DNA from: Symbiodinium sp. CCMP2592
Lineage: Eukaryota; Sar; Dinophyceae; Suessiales; Symbiodiniaceae
Assembly (NCBI GenBank): GCA_905221615.1
Contig: CAJNDT010004890.1
Location: 770,599 to 834,598 of the forward strand
Direction of reading: 5' to 3'
DNA length: 64,000 nucleotides
Notes under the pieces: model-generated
Databases searched by the model: none
The model's input: only the letters and a program-made list of their open reading frames with translations
What the model was told of the DNA's origin: nothing
Made by a program: the position numbers and the translations under genes
Shown here: one piece after another, positions 1 through 10,677 of the stretch
How positions within the stretch are numbered: position 1 is the stretch's first letter
How the letters are laid out: each line of letters begins with the position of its first letter

Positions 1-119
1 ACTTACGGCGTCCCATGATTTCCCCCCTCCCCCCAAAAAACAAAGTAACACCAAGAAGTTGCAAAGGCGAGCCTTGAATTCTGGCGCTCCGAAACCTGGC
101 TCTTCGGGCTTGAGGGGCC

Positions 120-430
120 AGCACTGCTGCGGGTTTGGGTTTATGGCTAATAAAGCTTAGGGTTCAGGGTTTAGGGTTTAAGGTTTAGGGTTGAAGGTGT
201 CAAGGATTAATGTGCAGGGTTTGGGGTTTATGGTTAAAAAAGCTTACCTGGACGCTAAGGAACCTACCTTTTCAGGGCTCCCGAGTATGATTTCTTTATA
301 TAAGTCCTTAAAAAAGGTAGGCTACTTGGGGTTAAGGTAGGGTTCAGAGTTTAGGGTTTAAGGTTGAGGGTTGAAGGTTTTTAAGGTTTAATGTGTATAG
401 GGTTAGGGTTGCAAGTTTATGATTTAGGGG
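120..430. repeat. Degenerate TTTAGGG text
   Basis: Loose TTTAGGG repeats on the plus strand with many substitutions, interrupted by foldback M1. Confidence 0.7.
260..338. repeat. Foldback family M, copy 1
   Basis: Arms AACCTACCTTTT and AAAAGGTAGG face each other across an AT-rich loop. A second copy is at 39071-39163. Confidence 0.6.
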
Positions 431-432
431 AT

Positions 433-890
433 CTGTTGGAGGATTGTCGATGCGTTCTTTTCTCTTCCATGGCCTTCTTAGTTTCAGGGAGCTTGGGGTC
501 AAGCAGTTCTTTCATGAATTGCAGGATCCGTCTGTACGTTCTGGAGGCATGGTAGTCTCAAACCCTAAACCCAACCCTGAAAAACACAGAAACAACTCCC
601 GACCCGTGTCAAAATTGCAAACCCCACCTTCGCGAGGACTCGGGTTATGGTTTAGGTTTGGGTTCAGGGTTAAGGAAAACAGCTTAGGGGTTGAGATAGA
701 GAGCCCTGGAAGGTATCTGAAATGCTGGACCTTCAATTCATGGGGAGATGCGGCATGAAGATTTTTAACCCCCTTACTCCGTTAAGGGCTCTCAGGGTGA
801 GATGCGGCCATGGCTCCGTGGCATCGCCGTCGCGCCATCAGCGCGAATCTCAGCGCAGTTCCCGGGTCGATGCCTCGGTCGCTCTACTCA
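433..890. other. No supportable gene
   Basis: Open frames on both strands are built from TTTAGGG-derived text (540-690). GC-richer sequence at 790-880 shows no coding signal I can support. Confidence 0.5.
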
Positions 891-1230
891 AGGGACCTTG
901 ATAATTGGAATAGGGTTCCCTTAAAGGGTTCCTGTAAGGGATATATATACGGGATCTATGAGAGTACCATAATATAAGGACCTGGATAAGTAGAACAGGG
1001 TTTTGGATGTACTTACCATAGTCGTGATAAGAAGCCCCCCAAATAATAGTATTGGTAAGTATTTAGGCCCCTATAGTACGTGAGGTTTCGGGTTTAGTGG
1101 ATTAGTCTGGAGGGTATAGGGGTTTAGGGCATGGGGGGTTTGTCAGGGGGCAGGGGCTAAAGTCTAAAGCAAGGGATTAGGGCTTGGAGCAAGGTCGAAA
1201 GCAATGGTTTAAGGTTTAGGGCGGAGGAGG
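890..1230. repeat. Solo family G arms and TTTAGGG text
   Basis: GGGACCTTGATAATTGGAAT at 892 and AGGACCTGGATAAGTAGAAC near 980 resemble family G left arms with no paired right arm nearby. Loose TTTAGGG text follows. Confidence 0.5.
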
Positions 1231-1232
1231 TC

Positions 1233-1352
1233 ACTTGGAGGGTCTCAGTAAGTAAGTAGACTTATAAGTACCCTAAAAAGGTACCCCAATTGGGGTTATG
1301 GTACTTGTAAGCCCTAAAATAACCAGTTGCTAAGTCCCCCGACCCTCCAAGT
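1233..1352. repeat. Foldback family A, copy 1
   Basis: Family A folds in two steps: an outer stem (consensus ACTTGGAGGGTCGGGGGACT with its complement) and an inner stem (ACTTATAAGTACC). The left outer arm here is altered (GGTCTCAG) while the right is intact. At least twelve more copies occur in the window. Confidence 0.8.
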
Positions 1353-1527
1353 GGGGTCTAGGGCGGAACGTCCGCAATGGAAGAACCCTTACTGCCCTTT
1401 GACTGTTGACATCCCACTGGAAAGCCAGCCCAAGAGGAAACAGAAACATAATGCGCATTCCTAAAAGTTCGCCTTCTAGCGACCTTCGTCATGGACGGCA
1501 GTTGCTGCAGTTTCAATCGTCTTAATC

Positions 1528-1626
1528 CCCCTAAGGCTCCATGTACCCATATAGTATATACTTAGGCCTTAAAGGGGGATTTAGGGTGTAAGTATATACT
1601 ATATGAGGCTACATGGAGCCTTTGGG
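1528..1626. repeat. Foldback family B, copy 1
   Basis: Family B has near-perfect arms of about 35 bases, CCCTAAGGCTCCATGTACCC followed by ATATAGTATATACTTAGGCC, answered by AAGTATATACTATAT and CTACATGGAGCCTTTGGG. The loop is about 20 bases. At least seven more copies occur. Confidence 0.85.
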
Positions 1627-1694
1627 TCCCAAACCTGGTTTTACCCTCACACATCTATTTCTTCACTGGCACCTGGGACTGGAGCCTGGCCTGA

Positions 1695-1912
1695 TGTAGG
1701 GGCCTTAATAATTAGAATAGGGTTTTGGGGCAATTGATTTAGAAGCTGCCCCCGCCCTGTAATGGTGGTATAATAGGAATATAATAGGGCCCTACTATAA
1801 TCCTTATAATTATAGTCACTATTACAGGGTCGGGGCAGCTTCTAACCCATGATACTATAATTCCATAAAGTAAGGAACCCAAAAGAAATGAAGGTAATTA
1901 TTACGGCCCCTC
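1695..1912. repeat. Foldback family G, copy 1, split by family P
   Basis: Family G has arms like GGGGCCTTAATAATTAGAAT and AGGGTTTTGGGG. Here the right arm reads AGGTAATTATTACGGCCCC at 1893-1912. The family P foldback sits between the arms. Confidence 0.7.
1739..1845. repeat. Foldback family P, nested in G copy 1
   Basis: Arms TTAGAAGCTGCCCC and GGGGCAGCTTCTAA enclose an AT-rich middle with CCTGTAAT and ATTACAGGG inside. Confidence 0.8.
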
Positions 1913-2226
1913 TGGTAACTAGCCCCTGAATCATGGTGACTGGCGGACACGATCGCCGAGTCACAGCCCACGAATACCTCGAGCGTCTCGCCTGCAGGGG
2001 AGTCCGGCTTAAGCCAGAGGCTCCAATACCCCTTATATAATTCAGGAATATGCCTTAAATCTGAGGTACTGCCCCCGTACAGTAAGAGTCTAGAATAGGG
2101 CTACTATTAAGGTCGTCCCTATATTTCTATATTATGAATATTATTCAACTGTTGCTGAGTGGGGGCCATACCCAACTTAAACCATATAAGGGATCCTATT
2201 ACAATTCAGGGTTAAGATTAAGGGAT
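1913..2226. other. Degenerate foldback remnants
   Basis: CCTTATATAATTCAGGAATA near 2030 resembles a family E left arm without a clear partner. No gene is seen. Confidence 0.4.
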
Positions 2227-2338
2227 ACCTAGAGTCTCCATTGTAGGTTCTTTTTTTGGTTAACCGGTTTGATGGCTAGGATCCTACAATAGAGATTTTG
2301 GTTAACCAAAAAAAAGGAACTACAATGGAGACTATAGA
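2227..2338. repeat. Foldback family C, copy 1
   Basis: Family C arms are GTCTCCATTGTAGTTCC then TTTTTTGG, answered by CCAAAAAAGGAACTACAATG and GAGACTATAG. Both arms are present here. Confidence 0.85.
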
Positions 2339-2339
2339 T

Positions 2340-3688
2340 ATTGGCGTCTCTGGGAAGTCTGAGGAGCAAACCAGAGTTGTGATTCAATCCTTCCGTGTGC
2401 ATGGGCTCGGGGAGGCCACCCTGAAGATCCAAAAACATCTACCGCGAAAGAAAAGCGACTCCACCTTGCCAAGGGTTTCGGGATTAGGGTTTTGGGTTTA
2501 GGGCTTTGGGTTTATGTTTTGGGCTTAGGGTTTTGGATTTAGGTTTCTGGTTTTTTTGTGTTTAGGGGTTTAGGGCGCACATTGCCATGCCTTCATGTAA
2601 AGCTTCGGTGAAGCCACTGAAGGCAATAAGCTGCGAGGCATTCCGAACCTGCATGCGGACGTGCTTTGAGGGCTCAGCGCTGAACATCCGAAGCTAAAGA
2701 ATAACAGCAAACAAGGCATGTAGACGAGCTCCTTCCGGTCCGGAATCCCTGATCTGAACACAGCGTGGTGGAACAATGCAACAAAAGCCTTCAATTTAGT
2801 GATCTGCGTTTCTTTCGTGAGTTTGTTGGAGGGAGGTTTACTTGAGTGGGGATATAAGTACATGCGAGATGCTCTTGCAAAGAGCACCATGCATCTTCTT
2901 GCCGTTATCTCAGACTGCTTTATGTTGCTACGACGGCGCGTCAAACGGGTTCGCATTCACTATTTTCATGGTTCTATCGTTGGTGCTTGCGGCATTGCTG
3001 TCCAGCACAAAGATCCAATATCGAACTTGCAGTTGCATGGAGCTTAAGCCTACCCATGGAGTTCTAGCAAGACAGACTCGACTATCGCAAAGACTATCTC
3101 TTCCTTGTAGGCTATGATGTGAAGACGGGTTTATAATCCTACAACAACCAACTTAAAAGAGACACTGCATACTACACAGGACTTGGTAGCCCGAAAACAC
3201 TTCCAGATGGCCTTCTGATCCTTAGGCCCCAGAGGCGTCATGCCGACCTCAGTCGTGTAGAGCTTTGGAGCTTGTTTAGAAAAGAGCATCGGGGCAAAAA
3301 CAGCATGTAAAGACCTGGGGGGCGGGGAGACATTACCACTAATTAAATTTTCAATTATTTAGAGGCTTCGGTTTAAGGATTGGGATATGGGTTGAAGGTT
3401 TGGGGTTTACATGCTACACACTGAGTCGTACAACGCAAAGCCAGTATTCCAACAGCCTAAACTCCGTAAACCCAAGCCCCCCATCCCAAACCTCAAACCC
3501 CTGCAACCGCGCAAAATTCCCAAGCCCCGAACCCCAAATCCCTAGACCCTTAAACCCTAAACCCTAATGCTCCACCCCAAATCCTGCATCCTTAGCTCAT
3601 CAAAGTCCAGCTGCCGAGTATTCCACCGATTCGGAGTCCTCTAGAAGACCTTCGACGCAAGCGCAGATGCCATTTGAGCGTCAACCTT
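2340..3688. other. TTTAGGG text and unique sequence, no supportable gene
   Basis: TTTAGGG text at 2470-2575 and CCCTAAA text at 3450-3600. Between them (2590-3120) is unique sequence, open for 82-128 codons in several frames; one plus frame has a membrane-like stretch (GFAFTIFMVLSLVLAALLS), but nothing identifies it as a gene. Confidence 0.4.
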
Positions 3689-3785
3689 ACTAAGAGGTTC
3701 ATGGGTAAGTAGGGTAACTATACTTGCAGCCCACATTAAGAGACTCACAAGCCCACTCTTGACTACCCATATGAACCTCCAAGTA
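3689..3785. repeat. Foldback family F, copy 1
   Basis: Family F arms are CTTGGAGGTTCATGGGTAGT and the complement ACTACCCATGAACCTCC. The left arm here starts ACTAAGAGGTTCATGGG. Confidence 0.75.
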
Positions 3786-4148
3786 ACCCCAAAGAACCTG
3801 TATGGTATTTTTTAAGCACTTACATCAAGAAAGCCCGAATAGGGAACCTGACAGGGTAGGGAATTTATGGTTATTTGGGATCCCCAAAGTACCTATATAG
3901 GGACTACATTAAGGCCAATGTATATACTATATGAGTACATGGACCCTGAGGGTAGGTTACTATTTGGGAATAGTTAGGCCAGGTATGGCTTCTAGATGGC
4001 AATGGGCCAGGTTTAAGCCCTATATCTACAGCCTAGACCCTACTTGGAGGCCCAGAAGGGGACTTAGAAGTCGGGTATTGATTAGGGGTATCATAGGAGT
4101 AGCTCCATTTATTTGGGTACTTGTAACTCGAGTTATAGCCTACTTACC
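3786..4148. other. Partial family B arm, no gene
   Basis: GTATATACTATATGAGTACATGG near 3920 is a lone family B right arm. The short open frame over 3931-4152 overlaps it and is not supported. Confidence 0.4.
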
Positions 4149-5889
4149 TTAACCCCTAAACCCTAAACCCTTAAAACACCCTAAACCCTAAACCCTTAAA
4201 AAACCCTAAACCCTAAACCCTTAAACATAACCTAAACCCTAAACACTTAAAACAACCCTAAACCCTTAAACCCCTAAACCCTAAACCCTTAAAACACCCT
4301 AAACCCTAAACCCTTAAAACACCCTAAACCCTAAACCCTTAAAAACCCCTAAACCCTAAACCCTTAAACAAAACCTAAACCCTAAACACTAAAACAACCC
4401 TAAACCCTTAAAAAACCCTAAACCCTAAACCCTTAAAAAACCCTAAACCCTAAACCCTTAAACATAACCTAAACCCTAAACACTTAAAACAACCCTAAAC
4501 CCTTAAACCCCTAAACCCTAAACCCTTAAAACACCCTAAACCCTAAACCCTTAAAAAACCCTAAACCCTTAAACCCTAAACCCTAAACCCTTAAAAACCC
4601 CTAAACCCTAAACCCTTAAACATAACCTAAACCCTAAACACTTAAAACAACCCTAAACCCTTAAACCCCTAAACCCTTAAAACACCCTAAACTAAACCCT
4701 AAACCCTTAAAAAACCTAAACCCTAAACCCTAAACCCTAAACCCTTAAAAACCCCTAAACCCTAAACCCTTAAACATAACCTAAACCCTAAACACTAAAC
4801 CCTAAACCCTTAAACATAACCCTAAACCCTAAACCCTTAAACCCTAAACCCTAAACACTTAAAACACCCTAAACCCTAAACCCTTAAAAACCCTAAACCC
4901 TAAACCCTTAAAAACCCCTAAACCCTAAACCCTTAAAAATAACCTAAACCCTAAACACTTAAAACAACCCTAAACCCTTAAACCCCTAAACCCTAAACCC
5001 TTAAAACACCCTAAACCCTAAACCCTTAAACAACCCTAAACCCTAAACCCTTAAAAAACCCTAAACCCTAAACGCTTAAACATAACCTAAACCCTAAACA
5101 CTTAAAACAACCCTAAACCCTTAAACCCTAAAGCCTAAACACTTAAAACACCCTAAACCCTAAACCCTTAAAAAACCCTAAACCCTAAACCCTTAAAAAC
5201 CCTAAACCCTAAACCCTTAAACATAACCTAAACCCTAAACACTTAAAACAACCCTAAACCCTTAAACCCCTAAACCCTAAACCCTTAAAACACCCTAAAC
5301 CCTAAACCCTTAAAAAACCCTAAACCCTAAACCCTTAAAAACCCCTAAACCCTAAACCCTTAAACATAACCTAAACCCTAAACACTTAAAACAACCCTAA
5401 ACCCTTAAACCCCTAAACCCTTAAAACACCCTAAACCCCTAAACCCTTAAAAAACCCTAAACCCTAAACCCTAAACCCTTAAAAACCCCTAAACCCTAAA
5501 CCCTTAAACATAACCTAAACCCTAAACACTTAAAACAACCCTAAACCCTTAAACCCTAAACCCTAAACACTTAAAACACCCTAAACCCTAAACCCTTAAA
5601 AAACCCTAAACCCTAAACCCTTAAAAACCCCTAAACCCTAAACCCTTAAAAATAACCTAAACCCTAAACACTTAAAACAACCCTAAACCCTTAAACCCCT
5701 AAACCCTAAACCCTTAAAACACCCTAAACCCTAAACCCTTAAAACACCCTAAACCCCAAACCCTTAAAAACCCCTAAACCCTAAACGCTTAAACATAACC
5801 TAAACCCTAAACACTTAAAACAACCCTAAACCCTTAAACCCCTAAAGCCTAAACCCTTAAAACACCCTAAACCCTAAACCCTTAAAAAA
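4149..5889. repeat. Interstitial telomere-type array with 143-bp higher-order units
   Basis: About 1.74 kb of CCCTAAACCCTTAAAA-type repeats with almost no other sequence. The variant CATAACCTAAACCCTAAACA recurs, exactly or with small changes, at 4226, 4369, 4463, 4621, 4775, 4938, 5081, 5222, 5365, 5509, 5651 and 5794. The last seven intervals are 141-144 bp. The array is flanked on both sides by foldback-rich DNA, so it is not a chromosome end in this assembly. Confidence 0.9.
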
Positions 5890-5962
5890 CCCTTGTCCCC
5901 TGGGCCTCTGAGTAGAGACTGGGCGGGCTTGAGGCTTCTTGGGTCTCGGGCCTGCCTGTAAC

Positions 5963-6097
5963 TGGGTAGTTGTCAAAACTATGACCCCTTTTTGGGCACC
6001 CTAAATATTTTGGGTTTCTTTTTGTAATATTAGGGTTTAGGGTTTAGGGATTATAAGAAGGACCCAAAAAGAGACCATAAGTTTGACAACCACCCAA
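5963..6097. repeat. Foldback family D, copy 1
   Basis: Family D arms are GGGTGGTTGTCAAAATTATG then GTCCCTTTTTGGG, with their complement ending GACAACCACCC. The loop here contains two TTTAGGG units. Confidence 0.8.
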
Positions 6098-6277
6098 CTC
6101 ATATTCAGAGGGAGCCATAACACTTAGACCAGCGTTTCGGGGGCATGTTAGCATACAGGTATAAAGAGAAACCCCAGTAACTAAGGTAATTGTTCCGGCT
6201 GGCAAGAACACGGCACCGGGCTCGGGACAAGCCTACAGATTTGCCGAAGCCCCTACACCTATGCACAAACACTAGGT

Positions 6278-6381
6278 TTCTGAGTAGCCCCTTTGTGATA
6301 AGGGTACCCTTTATCCTACTGTTCGGTTGTAACAAGGGGGGACCCCAAACTGAAAAGGGCAAAAGGGCACTACTCAGGAAC
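6278..6381. repeat. Foldback family S
   Basis: Arms CTGAGTAGCCCCTTT and AAAGGGCACTACTCAG. It is the only copy noticed. Confidence 0.6.
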
Positions 6382-6696
6382 CTAGAACAGCAAGAGGCCA
6401 AGTTCACGGTCTTTGCGAAACAGGTGGGCGGTGCTAGAATCCAGGCCCCCTGAGCCTGCTTGGAGGTTCCTGGGTAGTTATAGGACTCTACTGGTTTAGG
6501 TTTTAGGGGTATGGGAACTGTATAAGGAACCTAGGACCACAAAAAAAATGAAATAAGGGTACTGCTGGGCATCCTAGAATGTATCTTAACCACCCGTCCT
6601 CGGGCTCCTAGGAAGTAGGGGGCTCCTTTAAAGGGGATTCTAAGGGTTCCTTAAAGGGGTCCATAGGGGTACTATAGGGTTTAGGGTTTAGGGTTC
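6382..6696. other. Remnant foldback arm, no gene
   Basis: A lone family F-like arm (CTTGGAGGTTCCTGGGTAG) lies near 6460. CTTTAAAGGGG-type modules follow. Confidence 0.4.
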
Positions 6697-6817
6697 AGGG
6701 ACTTAGTAAGTAGGTAGTAAGTAGACTTATAAGTACCCTAAAAGGGACCCTAATTGGGGGCATGGTACTTGTAAGTCTACAAAATAGCCAGTTACTAAGT
6801 CCCCCGACCTTCTAAGT
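6697..6817. repeat. Foldback family A, copy 2
   Basis: The outer left arm is shortened to GGGACTTAGTAAG. The inner stem and the right arm (CCCCCGACCTTCTAAG) are present. Confidence 0.75.
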
Positions 6818-7428
6818 AAACCCTAAACCGAACTCTGAAGCCCAGATCACAAGAACCGCTGCGCAACAAATCCCAAAATGACCATGGCTTAAGGTTTAGG
6901 GTTTCGGGTTCACGGCGTGAATAGGGTGAGTTTAAGGTTTAGGGCTTACGGTTCAAGGTTTGGGATATAGAGTCTATAAGGTGTAGGGCAGCTTAGGGCT
7001 TTAGGTTGAGGGTGGAACACCATTCAACTTTTTACGACCCGTTACATCCTTCGGGAACACTAAGCCCTAGGTTAATCAACGTAGAAACCGACCTTTCCAG
7101 TCCCTTTCTCAGAACATATACCTGGGCTTTGGGGGTCAACGTAAAACCCAAACCTTGGCGTCTCAGCTCGGCACGGGGCAGTGTCACCTCGACCTTGTCC
7201 TCATGTTTCTTCGGCATAGGGTATCTTTAGATTTGAGGCTGTAGTTTCGGCTTAGGATGCAATTAAAAGTATCTTTGCTCGTGGTCATTTTAGGACCCGT
7301 CGCTTAGGGGCTAGGATTTCAGGTTTGCTTGTCTTTCTGGGACTCTGGCGTTGGGTTTGGGATTTAGGTTGCGCGAGTTGCGGTTTTTGGGCTTTGGGCT
7401 TGCAGGGTCGCTGTTCATAGGGGGGATG
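6818..7428. other. TTTAGGG text, no supportable gene
   Basis: Loose TTTAGGG text at 6890-7020. Short overlapping frames at 7006-7230 on both strands have no motif. Confidence 0.4.
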
Positions 7429-7537
7429 CTTGGAGGGTCGGGGGACTTAGACGTACCATAACCACACTTAGGGTCCCTATTAGGGTACTTATAAGTCTAC
7501 ATACCTACTTATTACTAAGTGCCCCGACCCTCCAAGT
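7429..7537. repeat. Foldback family A, copy 3
   Basis: Outer arms CTTGGAGGGTCGGGGGACTT and AAGTGCCCCGACCCTCCAAG. The inner part is shortened. Confidence 0.8.
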
Positions 7538-7599
7538 ATGGGTTATATAACCATAGTTAGCCCAGCTGCATATAGTAAGATCAAGACGCAAGCGAACGT

Positions 7600-8165
7600 C
7601 AACCAACGACAAACCAAACCCAAAACCACACCCGCAAACCCCCAATTTCCCTAAACCCCTAAATTATCCCCGAACCCTCCTCAGTTATTTCCCTAAACCC
7701 CTAAACCCTTTAAAGGAACCCTTATAAATCACCTAAAGGAGCCCTTAAAGGAACCCCAATAGATCCCTTTAAAGGAAACCCCATAGATCCATTTGAACGT
7801 ACCCCCATAGCCCTAGATCCCCACATATCTGAGCACCGGACCGGTGGCCGGGCTTTCACGACGAATTCGCTGCCCTCTCGGAGCTCTAAGGGTGGAGTTC
7901 GCACCTGACTCGAGATGTGGGCTTAGGGTTGGTTTAGGGCTTTCGGGTTTAGGGTTTCGAGTTTAGGTGTATATGGAGTTGGGGCAAGACTCCCAGGACC
8001 CGCCTTGTGCCCTCAAATAGGGGTATATGGCCCCAAATAATGGGCATTTAGGGTCTAATAGAGGGGAGACGGAGGGCCCAGGCCGAGATATGGGGTCAGG
8101 GTCGGCCGAGGGATTTAGGATTTAGGGTATTTTGCTGTAAGGCCGTGAGAATTACGGTTTAAGAT
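7600..8165. repeat. CCCTAAA and CTTTAAAGGAACCC text
   Basis: CCCTAAA text at 7620-7720, then four spaced CCTTTAAAGGAACCC modules to 7800, then TTTAGGG text at 7920-7970. No gene is seen. Confidence 0.6.
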
Positions 8166-8243
8166 ATGGGAGTATCCGAATATATGGGACCCCCATATTA
8201 TAGCACTCAAAATAGTAGGATCCCTACTTTCGGAAACTCTCAT
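8166..8243. repeat. Foldback family N, copy 1
   Basis: Arms ATGGGAGTATCCGAA and TTCGGAAACTCTCAT. The second copy is at 25146-25253. Confidence 0.6.
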
Positions 8244-8692
8244 CTGCGGTCGAGGTGTTTCTTTGACCGGGACGTTTTAGGTGTTTGGGGTTCAGCGTTC
8301 AGGTCTTTAGGGTTTATGGCTTATAAGGGTTGGATTCAGAGGTTTAGGGCTCAGGGCTTGGTGTCGTATCTAGGGCGCAGCGCTGAAACTTGTTTTGCAG
8401 GCTTAAGGTCAAGCGCTTTGGGGGTTGAGGATAACAAACGCGTACCTACGCCGCTTAAAACAGCTGCTACAGTATGCATCGGGAAGGAAGCACTACAAGT
8501 ACCTAAAGTATCCATTTTAGCTCCCTTGTTTGGCTATCCACTGATATGGATAGGACCCCATAACATGAAATGCAAAGGAGACTCAGGTATAAACACAAGA
8601 ACCTCATGATAATATCACACTAGTTACACGACTATACAACCGAAACGAGCCCTATAGCAATTCAATAGACAAATCGGTACCTAGTATAATCC

Positions 8693-8794
8693 TAAGGGTC
8701 AAAGTAACGAGTTATCATATACTCTCCAACATAGTAACTTACATAACTGCTATCCCAAAACAGGGTACCTACTTGTCGGGACCTTTGGACCCTT
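8693..8794. repeat. Foldback family R, copy 1
   Basis: Ends AAGGGTCAAAGTA and ACCTTTGGACCCTT are partly complementary. The related copy 58140-58252 has clearer arms. Confidence 0.5.
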
Positions 8795-8820
8795 CGGGCA
8801 AGTAACACTCAGGGCGAATC

Positions 8821-9156
8821 CTTTAAGGACTTGTGATTTCTCTTTGTCTCCGGCGGCAGCGCCGCAGATGGGTTCGGAATGTCCGGGTCGAGCATGTCCA
8901 CGAGGAACGATGCGGACCCCCGGATATCAAAGAACTCTTCGCCAGCGGCAGGGGACTCTGCTGGACTTTCGAATTCATCAGGATGCGGCTCTGCTACATC
9001 CTGATCACATGCACGGAGCGTCAGTGCTGGCGAGCTCGTGCTTGAAAACATCGTCCAAATGACTCAACAAGGCTTCGAATCCAGGCCGTGAGCCTGCGCA
9101 AACGCCGTCCATTTCCAGCTCTGGATCTGAGCCAATCGCTTCTTCAAGGACTTGTG
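8821..9156. repeat. 15-bp direct repeats bounding the coding-like island
   Basis: CTTTAAGGACTTGTG at 8821-8835 recurs as CTTCAAGGACTTGTG at 9142-9156, matching at 14 of 15 positions. The pair could be a target-site duplication from insertion of the island between them. Confidence 0.5.
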
Positions 9157-9211
9157 GTAAGGAGGTAGTATACCAATACGATAATTTCAAAAAGGAACCC
9201 CAAAACCCCAT
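8836..9211 (-). pseudogene. Small coding-like island with one frame change
   Basis: In GC-richer DNA the minus strand reads VLEEAIGSDPELEMDG and then FEALLSHLDDVFKHELAS to about 9010. After a frame change near the TTTT at 9045 it continues DVAEPHPDEFESPAESPAAG, then FFDIRGSASFLVDMLDPDIP to about 8840. Both parts are acidic and have the composition of a disordered or helical protein segment. The segment lies between 15-bp direct repeats (8821-8835 and 9142-9156). It could be an exon, a retrocopied fragment or a decayed gene. No family was recognised. Confidence 0.4.
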
Positions 9212-9382
9212 TCTCAGTATTAGGCCCCTACTATAGAACCCTGTTCTAGATTCCTTACTATAGAAACCCGTTAAAGACCCCCTTAAAGGGGACCCCTATT
9301 CCAACTATTACAGCTCCTACATTATGCGTCGATGGCATCTCTGCCAGCGCCATATGGCAGCAAGGCCTTAGCCCTTAAGGCT

Positions 9383-9489
9383 CCAAGGCTCCATGTACCC
9401 ATATAGTATATACTTAGGCCTTAAAGAGGTTCCTATATGGGTACTTTTGGGTATAAGTATATACTATATGGCTACATGGAACCTTTGGG
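9383..9489. repeat. Foldback family B, copy 2
   Basis: Both arms are present: CCAAGGCTCCATGTACCC and CTACATGGAACCTTTGGG. Confidence 0.85.
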
Positions 9490-9529
9490 AGCCTGGTCCA
9501 AGCGATGGTTCCAAGATGTTCCAAGGCGC

Positions 9530-9760
9530 TGCATGCGGGGATTCGGGTTTCAGGATTTAGGCTTTAGGGCTTCAGGGCTCAGGGTTTAAGGTTATAGGGT
9601 TTAAAGGTTTCAGGGTCTAGGGTTGTATTAGGGTTTCACAGGTTTCAGGGTTAGGGTTTCAGGGTTTGGGGTTAAGGGTTTAAAGGGTTCAGGGTTTCAG
9701 AGTTTCATTAGGGTTGGACAGGTTTCAGGGTTCTAGGGTTTAGGGTCGAGGGTTGGGAAC
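9530..9760. repeat. TTTCAGGG-type text
   Basis: Loose tandem of TTTAGGG and TTTCAGGG units on the plus strand, with CATTAGGGTT and GGACAGGTTTCAGGG repeated. Confidence 0.65.
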
Positions 9761-10080
9761 CTAAGTCTTAAGAGAACGAGCCCTAAACCCCAAATCCACG
9801 AATCGACAATGCCAAATCATCCAGTGCGTCATCATAACAAGTCCTGAATCGTACATGCCGTGTTCTAGATGTCACCTCATGCAACAAAGGCTCAACCAAA
9901 AGACTCAAACCCTACCGGCCCAACCTGAAAGCCTGCGATCCCGAACCCCAAGCTTCCCAAGCTATGAAGTTTAAGGTTCGGTTCCTTCCAGGGTGAATGG
10001 CTGAAACATGCATTCAGGTGTCGGGCTTGGCGCTTAGAGTTGTGGGGGCTTCGACACTTGTACCTTTATCAACTATTATT
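9761..10080. other. Nothing recognised
   Basis: Mixed unique sequence with scattered CCCTAAA. No open frame of note. Confidence 0.4.
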
Positions 10081-10190
10081 CAGAAAGCCCAATACCCCTT
10101 AATTCAGGAATAATATAGCTTAAATCATAATATGAGGCCCCTAAAAAAATTAAGATATATTGCTTGATTAAAGGGTATTGGGCTCTCTGG
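10081..10190. repeat. Foldback family E, variant, copy 1
   Basis: Arms CAGAAAGCCCAATACCCCTT and AAAGGGTATTGGGCTCTCTG. This subfamily has AATA/TATT where copies at 10569 and 13983 have AAAA/TTTT. Confidence 0.8.
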
Positions 10191-10260
10191 GTATTGAGCT
10201 TCTTCTAAACTTGATCAATGAGTGTTGTAGGGCCTTAGAGCTCTCTAGGCGCCCCTATCC

Positions 10261-10369
10261 CCCTAAGGCTCCATGAACCCATATAGTATATACTTAGGCC
10301 TTAAAGGGGTTCTTATATGGGTACTTTAGGGTCTCAGTATATACTATATGGCTACATGGAGCCTTTGGG
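10261..10369. repeat. Foldback family B, copy 3
   Basis: Arms CCCTAAGGCTCCATGAACCC and GGCTACATGGAGCCTTTGGG. CCCTAAA text follows directly (10380-10440). Confidence 0.85.
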
Positions 10370-10568
10370 TATCTGCATCGAACCCTAAACCCTAAACCCT
10401 AAATCCTAAACCCTAAATCCTAAACCCTAAACTAAACCGGCTGGGCGCTCCACCTGTGTAGGCTTGCTGACCACACTCCACGGCGACCAGCGCCAGTCGT
10501 CTCCAACTCGCAAAGCGAAGACTACACGCTGGCCCTCTGAGAACCTTGCTGGTGGAGTAGGAGTAGGA

Positions 10569-10677
10569 CCCAGAGACTCCAAAACCCCTTAATTAAGGAA
10601 TATACCTTAAATTAGAATAGGAGCCCAAATATGATTTAAGGTATATTCCTTAATTAAGGGGTTTTGGAGGCTCTGGG
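10569..10677. repeat. Foldback family E, copy 2, inside a GGAGTA microsatellite
   Basis: Arms CCCAGAGACTCCAAAACCCC and GGGGTTTTGGAGGCTCTGGG. GTGGAGTAGGAGTAGGA lies on the left and GGAGGAGTAGGAGTAGGAG on the right. Confidence 0.85.

Noticed and set aside
444-758. Overlapping frames near the left edge
   Set aside because: Residue runs such as NPKPNP and FRFGFR come from CCCTAAA/TTTAGGG text.
4149-5889. CRISPR-like or chromosome-end reading of the array
   Set aside because: Repeats have no unique spacers, and sequence continues on both sides, so it is an interstitial telomere-type array.
8166-8609. 147-codon plus-strand frame
   Set aside because: It starts inside foldback family N and passes through TTTAGGG text.
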